From NCBI GenBank assembly GCA_951640165.1, contig OX621241.1:9801001-9865000 (forward strand): 64,000 nt of DNA, read 5' to 3'. This document shows positions 55,570 to 64,000 of this stretch, one piece after another (position 1 is the stretch's first letter; each line of letters begins with the position of its first letter). The translations under genes were made by a program, and so were the position numbers. A model generated the notes under the pieces. The model made no database searches. It saw nothing but the letters and a program-made list of their open reading frames with translations, and was not told the origin of the DNA. The DNA comes from Pseudoips prasinana (lineage: Eukaryota; Arthropoda; Insecta; Lepidoptera; Nolidae).

Positions 55570-55882
55570 TGTTACATATGCATAGTACAGAATAACCGCT
55601 GACTTGCATTTACCCCATTGTTACACTTCGCAACAGCGAGTCCCACGAAGGCGCTTAATCAGCATAGCCGGAAAGCAACGTGACCACCGCTGCACCGGAC
55701 ACCCAAAGCCCGCTCCTCGGCTCCGTGGGACCGATCGGAGGCCACTTCCTACTCAACCATCGAACGGTCGTCACCTAATTAACTTAGTTCATATGATTTT
55801 ATTGTAATTTTTTAATAAGTAATAAATTATTTTAAGTTTGATCTTGTATTTTTTTGGGTACTTGGCTGTCGACTTTAATATC
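55570..55882 (+). repeat. Left LTR of errantivirus-like element
   Basis: Begins TGTTACATATGCATAG and ends just before the primer binding site at 55881-55900 (about 312 bp). The same sequence recurs at 62746-63058, 7176 bp on, with three substitutions noticed (55586, 55591 and 55860). An AATAAA-type signal is near 55822. Open frames inside it (55604-55807 +, 55789-55986 -) are not genes. Confidence 0.85.
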
Positions 55883-55900
55883 TCGCGCAGTCGGTAGGAT
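55881..55900 (+). other. Primer binding site of the LTR element
   Basis: TCGCGCAGTCGGTAGGAT follows the LTR. It differs by one base from TGGCGCAGTCGGTAGGAT, which would pair with a tRNA 3' end of the serine type used by the 17.6/297 group of gypsy elements. The tRNA identity is from memory. Confidence 0.5.
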
Positions 55901-56177
55901 AGTAAAACTAGAGTCAGTGCATCAAGCAGGACCGGAGCAGCTATCCAGAACCTACGGTCGTCGCAGCCAGAGGAGTATCCGGACATTGGTACACCAGAGG
56001 TAGGTACAAGATCTACGAATGTGAGTACTTTAGATTCATACTAGGGTCGCTCTCCTTTATATTTTAAGGGTTTCCTTTTAATTACCAAGATTTTCCATCC
56101 AAGGCAATCTCGGTCCCCTAGATTAGAATATAGGAATAGTAGAAACTATTTATTAGATTTAAATAGAAACCTAGATT
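55901..56177 (+). other. LTR element leader
   Basis: Untranslated leader between primer site and gag. GTGAGTAC at 56019 could serve as a splice donor for a subgenomic env message, as used by errantiviruses; this is only positional inference. Confidence 0.4.
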
Positions 56178-57421
56178 TAATAAATTTATTTCCTGAACGA
56201 CCACATTTATAAAGCCCTACGGCTACTTCCCGAATTTGACGGGAACGTAAACGTTCTCACGCGATTCGTAAAATTATGCGATCAGATGGTCGCAGCGTAT
56301 AAGAAAGACGAACCCGAGTATGGTCTGAGTAACTTGGCATTATTGAATGGGATATTAAATAAAATAGTTGGACAAGCATCTCATACAATAAATACTAACG
56401 GTATTCCCGATAACTGGGCCGGTATTAAAGCTGCCCTGGTTAACAATTTTGCGGACCAGCGCGATGAGACCTCTCTATATAACGACTTAGCGCTGTTATC
56501 ACAAGGTGCCATGACACCGCAGGAATATTATGAAACCTGCCAAAATTTGTTTAGCACTATTATGACCTATATCAGTCTGCATGAAACGGTAGCGGAAATC
56601 GAAAAATCTAAAAAATTAACACTTCAAGCCATCTACGCGGCTTACGCGAACCGTTGGGTTCCCGCATCCGTTGCATGCGCCCTGAGACGATAGAAAAGGC
56701 TTTAGAATTTGTTCACGAGGAGATGAACACCTTGTACTTACAGCAACGCAACGAGTATGTCCCTGGAACGAAGCCGTCGCCTCATCACCAGGTTAGTCCT
56801 AGATTTAATTCTGGCACAATGCCGTCACCTGTCTTTATGCCGCCCATGCGACCATTTAACTTACCACCAAATAAAACTTTTAATAGGCCTGCTCAGCCTG
56901 GCCCTTACCCTGGCCCTTCTAAAATGTATGTGCCCTACGCACCGCAACCCTTTGCTAGATATAATGCACCCCATTTTCGTGGACCCTCAAGGACTCAGCA
57001 AATGTTTGGTGCGCCACCGCCCAATTACAGACCCAAAAGTAATGTATTTAAAATACAGCAGAGGCCCATGACAAATAACGTCCCGCAACCTATGAGTGGC
57101 GTGAGTCACTATGTCCCCAAGTTTATACCGAATCGTACACCCAATGACTGGACTAGATCAGGGAACCCGCCGCCCTTGAATTATTTTAAAACGCGTGAGG
57201 TAAACTTTAATGACTTTGACCACCACGACTATGAATACGACCCATACTTTGAATGTTACTCCGATGACTATCCCCAGGAACAGTATCAACACGACTATAT
57301 GTACGAACCTCCTTATTGCACGGAATTTTTTGAAGAATCAGGAGTCGTTCCATCTTGTGAACCCGTAGGGAATAGTGGGGAGGATTTTAGGAAAACCCCG
57401 AAATCCGAAAAATTTAAATAG
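56178..57421 (+). pseudogene. gag: gag of errantivirus-like element, frameshifted
   Basis: Structural capsid polyprotein. The frame is open from about 56178 but has no ATG until 56286. The first segment (to 56693) includes YGLSNLALLNGILNKIVGQA and NFADQRDETSLYNDLALLSQ, the capsid core of this group. Near 56630 the proper continuation moves to another frame (GSRIRCMRPETIEKALEFVH), which runs to 57421. The C-terminal part is rich in Pro, Asn and aromatic residues, with no CCHC zinc knuckle, as in errantiviruses. The identical frameshift is in the second unit (63462-63869). Confidence 0.8.
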
Positions 57422-57960
57422 AAATAAATCTACAAACCCAGAGACAGCTACCGTACATCCAAATTTTAGATCCACCTATTAAACTTTTAATTGATACAGG
57501 TGCAAATCAATCTTTTATAAGCCCCGAGACTGTGGAAAAATTTTTTTCGCACGTAAATTGCAATTATGAACCTTTTGAAGTAACAAATATCCATGCCACA
57601 TCTCGTTGTAACTACTCTATTACATTACCGTGTTTCCGAGAATTTAATGAGTCCGATGATGTAACTTTCTTTGTTTATATTTTCCATGATTACTTTGATG
57701 GTTTGATTGGCTCGGATTTATTAAAAAAATTAGAATGTAATATTGACATGAAAAATAAGTTATTAATAACACGAAATTCGAAAAATCCCTTGTTAATGTA
57801 CGATTCACGTAATTGTAATTTATTTGAAGATATTATTCCAGCAAATTCATCTAGATTATTACGTGTACCAATAAATTTTCATGACGGTGAAGTATCTACC
57901 TGAACAAATTATGTCAAATTGCATTATTAGCGATTGCATTACAACAGTCCAGAATAATTG
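57422..57960 (+). pseudogene. pol: Aspartic protease region of pol
   Basis: The reading frame upstream of and into 57532-57903 has LIDTGANQSF, with the catalytic D-T-G-A at 57493-57504, and the later hydrophobic DGLIGSDLLKKLEC, the flap-to-C-terminal helix of retropepsins. It is closed by a TGA at 57901-57903. It cleaves Gag-Pol in related elements; here it cannot be expressed as one polyprotein. Confidence 0.75.
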
Positions 57961-58009
57961 AGGTATTTTAGAAGTAACTAACCCTACGCGATATGATGTA
58001 GTATTTTCA

Positions 58010-59481
58010 ATGGACCGTCCCGTACTTGCAGAATTATTTAATATTAAGTGCACGCGCACCGAACAACGTACCGACCGCGACCGTATTAAGGAAGTTTTAT
58101 CCAGACTACGCACCGATCATTTAAATTTGGAAGAAAAAGCCAATTTAGAGTCACTTTGTTCTCAGTATGCTGACATTTTTTATCTTGACCCTGAGCCATT
58201 GTCATTTACCAACCAAATTAAACACAAAATACGTACAACTGACGAATTACCTATCTATACTAAAAGTTATAGGTACCCCTATATTCATAGAAAAGAAGTT
58301 CAAGATCAGATAGGCAAAATGTTACAGCAAAATATAATTCGGCGTTCACAGTCTGCCTGGAGCTCCCCCATATAGGCAGTTCCCAAAAAAGTTGACGCCT
58401 CTGGTAAAACAAAATGGCGTTTTGTAGTAGATTTCAGGAAGTTGAACGAAAAGACGTTAGACGATCGCTATCCTATACCTAACATAGCAGATGTCCTAGA
58501 TAAACTGGGAAACTGCCATTATTTCACTACTTTGGACCTTGCTAGTGGATTTTACCAGGTGGAAATGCATCCTGACGACATTTCCAAGACAGCCTTTACA
58601 GTAGAACATGGCCACTATGAGTACTTACGGATGCCAATGGGTTTGAAGAATTCCCCATCCACGTTTCAGCGTGTGATGGACAATGTTCTTAGAGACCTCC
58701 AAAATACCATTTGTTTAGTATACTTAGATGACATTATAATATTTTCCGTTTCACTGCAAGAACATATGGTTAACTTAGAAAAAGTAAGTTTAAAAGACTA
58801 AGGGAAACCAATTTTAAGATTCAAATGGACAAATCGGAATTTTTGAAATTAGAGACCACATATTTAGGCCATATTATTAGCCACGAAGGTATAAAACCAA
58901 ACCCCGATAAAATATTGGCAATACAAAAATTTCCAATACCCAAAACAGCTACCGAAATTAAACCTTTTTTTTTAGGGTTAATAGGTTATTATCGTAAGTT
59001 TATTCCAGATTTTGCACGTATTACAAAACCCATGACCCAATGTCTGAAGAAAGGCTCTAAAATTAATATAAATGATACAAATTATAATAACTGCTTTGAA
59101 AAATGTAAGACTTTATTAACCAACGACCCCATATTACAATATCCTGATTTTAATAAAGACTTTATTTTAACTACAGACGCATCTAATTTAGCTATTGGTG
59201 CTATTCTCTCTCAAGGTTCTATAGGCAGTGACAAACCTATTGCTTATGCGTCCCGGACCCTTAACACTAGCGAAATAAATTATAGTACTATAGAAAAAGA
59301 ACTTTTAGCTATCGTGTGGGCAACTAAATATTTTCGCCCATACTTATTTGGCAGGAAATTTAAGATTGTAACCGATCACAAGCCCCTTCAATGGGTGATG
59401 AATTTAAAAGATCCGAATTCACGTTTAACCCGCTGGAAGTTAAAATTAAGTGAGTTTAATTTTACTACAGTACCTATATAA
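58010..59481 (+). pseudogene. pol: Reverse transcriptase and RNase H region of pol, broken
   Basis: Three open stretches. 58010-58375 is the connection region and the RT start (YTKSYRYPYIHRKEVQ, ending SAWSSPI at a TAG 58373-58375 where Trp is expected). 58442-58801 is the RT palm ([37 protein letters not shown], and catalytic Y-L-D-D at 58721-58732), ended by a frameshift near 58785. 58825-59481 is the thumb and RNase H ([63 protein letters not shown]), ended by a further break near 59470. Catalytic residues are retained but the chain is split at least three times. Confidence 0.85.
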
Positions 59482-61046
59482 GCAGGGTAAATTAAATACT
59501 AACGCAGACGCGTTATCGCGCATTAAAATTAACAACGAAGATCTTAGTTCAATAGCAGTCCAACCATCAGAAAATTTACCTTTAGAAGTTGAATCTTCTG
59601 GGTCCAGCACCGCAACAGCTCATACGAGTGCGGAAAATCCAATTTTAGAAATACCAATTACGGATGAACCCCTTAAAAAATTTCATCGTCAAATATGTTT
59701 AGTTGTAGTAGGAGATATAAAAAAACGCCCAATTGTGACTAAGCCTTTTGAATCTCACACTAGAACCGTGATACAACTATCGGAAAAAATTTTGGAAGGT
59801 GACGTCATAAATGCTATTAAAGAATACGTAAACCCAAAAGTAAGAACAGGATTGATTATTACTCCACCATTACAAATGTATAATATTATACCAATCATAC
59901 AAAATAACTTTAAAAGTTCCTCATTTAATTTAGTTTTAACTAAAAAGGAACTAGAGAACATTAAAGACTATCTTCGACAGCAAGAATTTATCAAAAATTA
60001 TCATGAGGGAAAAACCAACCATCGTGGTATTACAGAATGTTTTCTTTCTCTTTCATGCAAATACTATTGGCCTAGAATGAAGGAACATATTTCTAAATAT
60101 ATTAACGAATGTAGTATCTTTGGTCAAGCGAAATACGACCGTAATCCTATAAAACAAAAGTCCACTATAGTTACACCTTCAAAACCATTTGAAATAGTTC
60201 ATCTTGATCTTTTTACAGCGCAAAATGAATTTTTTTTAACAATAGCTGACGCTTTTTCAAAATATTCTCAAGCATATCATCTCCGTGATGGCACAGCCCT
60301 AAGCGTTGCTCAAGCTTTTTTGACATTTAGTTCACACCATGGCATCCCGATAACAATTGTTACAGATCAGGGACCAGAATTTACAAACGCATTATTTGCT
60401 GAATTTGTTAGGTTACATAATATTCAACACCACAAAACTCTTGCACGCATCCCTAATGACAACGGCATGATAGAACGATTCCATTCAACAATTCTTGAAC
60501 ATTTACGTATTTTAAAATTAGAAAAACGCAGCTAACCCGTTATAAATTTAATGCCCTATGCAATATTAGGTTATAATAACTCTATTCACAGTTATACAAA
60601 ATGTAGATCGATTGACTTAATTACTGGACATTTTGACCCTCGCAGTCCCTTAGACATTAATTTGTCTGAACATTTGCTTCAACAATAGATACATATTGGA
60701 CAATAAAGAACGAATGACGCGAGTATATGACATAATCAATGAATCTTCTTTACATGACCGGACTATACTGACTGAAAATAGAAACAAAGACCGTGAAAAC
60801 GAAGTAGAATACGTCCCCGACCAGCAGGTATTTGTCCGGAACCCTACAGCGAGTAGACAAAAATTGGCCCCTAGATATACCAAAGACACGGTCCTAGCTG
60901 ACCTGCCTATTCATATTTATACGCGCAAAAAACGCGGTCCGGTGGCCAAGTCCCGACTTAAAAGAAGCCCTAAAGATCCCGTATTGTTACAGGATACTAC
61001 TGTTGGTGCTATTCCGACTGACTCGAGGACAAGAAGTAGCGATTGA
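59450..61046 (+). pseudogene. pol: Integrase region of pol, broken
   Basis: Frame 59450-60535 begins with a tether/linker ([16 protein letters not shown]). It then has a zinc-binding region whose His-x-His pair is kept (HEGKTNHRG) but whose second Cys is missing (ECSIFGQ, Phe in place of Cys). The catalytic triad follows: D in VHLDLF (60206-60208), D in TDQGPEF (60365-60367) and E in NGMIERFHS (about 60470). A frame change near 60535 is followed by C-terminal integrase sequence at 60696-61046 (YVPDQQVFVRNP, LAPRYTKDTVL). Confidence 0.82.
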
Positions 61047-62724
61047 CCCGTTAGGCGATGGCCTTGGGTTGCTTCCGTTTAAATTGGGAAACACCCAAAT
61101 TATTTCCCACTATCATTCTTTTCTTAGTTATGTAAGTCTTAGCAATATTGAATCTCAAATTGGGCAAGTTAAAGACCAGCTATCTCAATTTCGTCCTAAG
61201 ATTAATAACGACACACAATTTTTGTACGATGGTTCGTACAAAAATTGTGTGTCGTTAGAATATCTCAGTTTAAAATAAAATAAAATATATGATAGTCTCC
61301 AATCATTCGAACATATTCGTAATAAAAGAGGACTCATCGACGGACTTGGCTCCATAATTAAAAGCATATCGGGTAACTTGGATTATACTGATGCTATTAA
61401 GTACGAGAATGCAATAAAAGTTCTTCGTAGTAACGAGCATAAATTAGAGTCTCAAGTTACTCAGCATATTAGCTTATCTAAAGAATGGATGTTGCATGAT
61501 ACCAAATTATTAGCCAATATAACTTCAAATCAGAATAAAATAAGTAAACTTTAAAATCAAATTGTTAATAACACCCAAACTGATTTGGCGTAATTAAACG
61601 CCCATATTGCCCAATTCCTATTAATATTAAGCGATAATATAGATAAGTTAGAGGTAGAGTTTTATAGGCTAGAAAAGACATTAGCATTTATTCGTGCATC
61701 GAGCATGACTCATTCAGTAGTTAGTATTAGTGAATTAAAAAATATGCTAAGTAAACTCAGAACTTTATATTCAAGTAAAGAAATTCTTGATATAGAGATT
61801 AGGTATTATTACGATATTATTTAACTAGGATATTATTACTCAAATAATGAGATAATAATAGTTTTCAAGGTGCCGATTGCTTTTCCTATACTCTACGACC
61901 TTTACAAACTATCCATTGTACCCAATAAAAATCAACAAATTCTTATCCCTACCTTACCTTATGTTGCGATTTCTAGTATTGACTCTATGTACATGGAGGC
62001 TGAATGCCCGAAGCTGAACTCTTTATACCTCTGTGAAGTAACGCCAACTTACCAGCGTCGAGACAAATCTGATTGTATCCAACATCTTATTACAAGGCAA
62101 CTGCTAATCTTAAACTGTAAACTCAATACTGTTATTCTAAAAAGAGAAGCTGTGGAACAACTTGATGAGAAGCACTACACGTTGAGTTTCCCTAATCCAA
62201 CCAAGGTGAAGATCTACTGTGGACAAGAACAATATAAAACATTGGAAGGAAGTTTTTTGGTTATAGTTCCATACAACTGTTACATAAAAACGCCCGAGTT
62301 TACAATAGCTAATACAATTGATCGCGTAAAAGGATACGCATTGGAGATTATCCAACCAGCCAACTTAGAAGCATCAGAAAGGATGAGTCTTACACCCATT
62401 ACATTAGACTCGATCGACCTTCAGAATCTGCACAGCATCAACACCAAAATATCTCTACAAGTTCCACCAACATTGGATGAAGTCAGAGACACAACTCTAT
62501 ACAACACTACTATACCTTTATACGTGGTTTTAATAGGCGCAGGTGCACTCACTATTGCAATTATCTACCGACGATGCAAAAAGAACCTGGGCCGAGAAAT
62601 AATTAAAACTGAAACCCCAACCATTTATGCAGAGATTGAAGAAAATGATAAAATTAATCCCAGCGAGATAAGAATTGGACACAGCAATATTTCGGCAACC
62701 ATAGCCCACAAGGTTGCAAAATAG
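61003..62724 (+). pseudogene. env: env of errantivirus-like element, broken
   Basis: Fusion-type envelope glycoprotein of the gypsy errantivirus group. Visible in order: an N-terminal part (61003-61278), interrupted by a snap-back palindrome (61206-61257); a furin-like site R-N-K-R followed by a glycine-rich hydrophobic stretch (61318-61360), the fusion peptide position; a heptad-like region up to about 61550 with stops; and a long C-terminal ectodomain (61870-62724) with several Cys residues. A single transmembrane segment lies near 62510-62570, followed by a basic cytoplasmic tail. Several stops and frame changes make it non-functional. Described only; no repaired reading is given. Confidence 0.78.
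61206..61257. repeat. Perfect snap-back palindrome, 24-nt arms, in env
   Basis: Arms 61206-61229 and 61234-61257 with 4-nt loop TGGT. It terminates the env N-terminal open frame soon after (61278). Confidence 0.95.
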
Positions 62725-62734
62725 TTGCTGATCT

Positions 62735-62745
62735 ACGGGGGGAGG
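62735..62745 (+). other. Polypurine tract
   Basis: ACGGGGGGAGG immediately before TGTTACAT of the second LTR: plus-strand primer site, 11 nt after the env stop region. Confidence 0.8.
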
Positions 62746-63058
62746 TGTTACATATGCATAGCACAGTATAACCGCTGACTTGCATTTACCCCATTGTTAC
62801 ACTTCGCAACAGCGAGTCCCACGAAGGCGCTTAATCAGCATAGCCGGAAAGCAACGTGACCACCGCTGCACCGGACACCCAAAGCCCGCTCCTCGGCTCC
62901 GTGGGACCGATCGGAGGCCACTTCCTACTCAACCATCGAACGGTCGTCACCTAATTAACTTAGTTCATATGATTTTATTGTAATTTTTTAATAAGTAATA
63001 AATTATTTTAAGTTTGATCTTGTATTTTTTTGGGTCCTTGGCTGTCGACTTTAATATC
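62746..63058 (+). repeat. Shared middle LTR of the tandem
   Basis: Same as 55570-55882 at a constant offset of 7176 bp. It is simultaneously the 3' LTR of the first unit (polypurine tract before it) and the 5' LTR of the second (primer site after it). Confidence 0.9.
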
Positions 63059-64000
63059 TCGCGCAGTCGGTAGGATAGTAAAACTAGAGTCAGTGCATCA
63101 AGCAGGACCGGAGCAGCTATCCAGAACCTACGGTCGTCGCAGCCAGAGGAGTATCCGGACATTGGTACACCAGAGGTAGGTACAAGATCTACGAATGTGA
63201 GTACTTTAGATTCATACTAGGGTCGCTCTCCTTTATATTTTAAGGGTTTCCTTTTAATTACCAAGATTTTCCATCCAAGGCAATCTCGGTCCCCTAGATT
63301 AGAATATAGGAATAGTAGAAACTATTTATTAGATTTAAATAGAAACCTAGATTTAATAAATTTATTTCCTGAACGACCACATTTATAAAGCCCTACGGCT
63401 ACTTCCCGAATTTGACGGGAACGTAAACGTTCTCACGCGATTCGTAAAATTATGCGATCAGATGGTCGCAGCGTATAAGAAAGACGAACCCGAGTATGGT
63501 CTGAGTAACTTGGCATTATTGAATGGGATATTAAATAAAATAGTTGGACAAGCATCTCATACAATAAATACTAACGGTATTCCCGATAACTGGGCCGGTA
63601 TTAAAGCTGCCCTGGTTAACAATTTTGCGGACCAGCGCGATGAGACCTCTCTATATAACGACTTAGCGCTGTTATCACAAGGTGCCATGACACCGCAGGA
63701 ATATTATGAAACCTGCCAAAATTTGTTTAGCACTATTATGACCTATATCAGTCTGCATGAAACGGTAGCGGAAATCGAAAAATCTAAAAAATTAACACTT
63801 CAAGCCATCTACGCGGCTTACGCGAACCGTTGGGTTCCCGCATCCGTTGCATGCGCCCTGAGACGATAGAAAAGGCTTTAGAATTTGTTCACGAGGAGAT
63901 GAACACCTTGTACTTACAGCAACGCAACGAGTATGTCCCTGGAACGAAGCCGTCGCCTCATCACCAGGTTAGTCCTAGATTTAATTCTGGCACAATGCCG
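63059..64000 (+). mobile_element. gag: Second unit of the LTR element (truncated by window end)
   Basis: Primer site, leader and gag repeat 55883-56824 with no indel and no difference noticed by eye. This includes the same gag frame 63462-63869 and the same shift near 63806-63830. The window ends inside gag. Confidence 0.9.

Noticed and set aside
55604..55986. Open frames in the LTR (repeated at 62780-63162)
   Set aside because: They occur identically in both LTRs, which are untranslated regulatory repeats; no domain.
56757..57071. 104-codon plus frame inside gag
   Set aside because: Alternative frame of the proline-rich Gag C-terminus; no independent features.
1..64000. CRISPR array or bacterial operon
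   Set aside because: Repeats are transposon-derived with diverged units and no regular short spacers; genes have introns.

Overview
The window is AT-rich, repeat-dense insect DNA, almost certainly from a moth or butterfly. The evidence is the mix of tRNA-headed SINEs, short Helitrons ending in CTAG, RTE tails with ATG-rich microsatellites, jockey/CR1-like LINE debris, intron-bearing animal genes and an env-bearing Ty3/gypsy element. There are no bacterial-style operons, no rRNA, no stand-alone tRNA gene and no CRISPR array.

Only three host loci can be supported. A four-exon fatty-acid-binding-protein-like gene lies on the + strand (25126-33139, 136 residues, every splice junction GT/AG and in frame). 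A three-exon ARL6IP1 gene lies on the + strand (36335-40236, about 197 residues). A probable first coding exon of an unrecognised gene lies on the - strand (21115-21284). It faces away from the FABP gene, with about 3.5 kb between its upstream end and the FABP start; the two upstream regions share one 17-nt sequence in opposite orientation.

Region by region: 1-1924 is a Helitron-like end with a 134-bp minisatellite. 1.9-21 kb is mostly unique AT-rich DNA with scattered SINEs, RTE and other LINE fragments, fold-back MITEs and Helitrons. 21-40.5 kb carries the host genes, whose introns are loaded with transposons. 41.1-47.2 kb is a deep nest: a long-inverted-repeat element contains an antisense LINE, which contains a P-superfamily transposon with an exact 8-bp target duplication, which itself contains a LINE fragment. 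47.9-52.2 kb is LINE-on-LINE debris. 52.3-55.4 kb holds Helitron sequence, including one with broken PIF1-like helicase remnants. From 55570 to the end is an errantivirus-like LTR element (LTR, gag, protease, RT, RNase H, integrase, env). Its right-hand LTR is followed directly by a second copy of leader and gag, so two units share one LTR in tandem with a 7176-bp period.

The observations most worth following are the tandem LTR-element array that carries the same gag frameshift in both units; the P-like element whose THAP exons and DDE catalytic region lie on opposite strands; and at least seven perfect snap-back palindromes (arms 18-38 nt, loops 4-7 nt) inside unrelated repeats, which look like scars of local template switching. 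All coordinates of repeat edges other than those tied to a named terminal motif are approximate, and no similarity search could be run.
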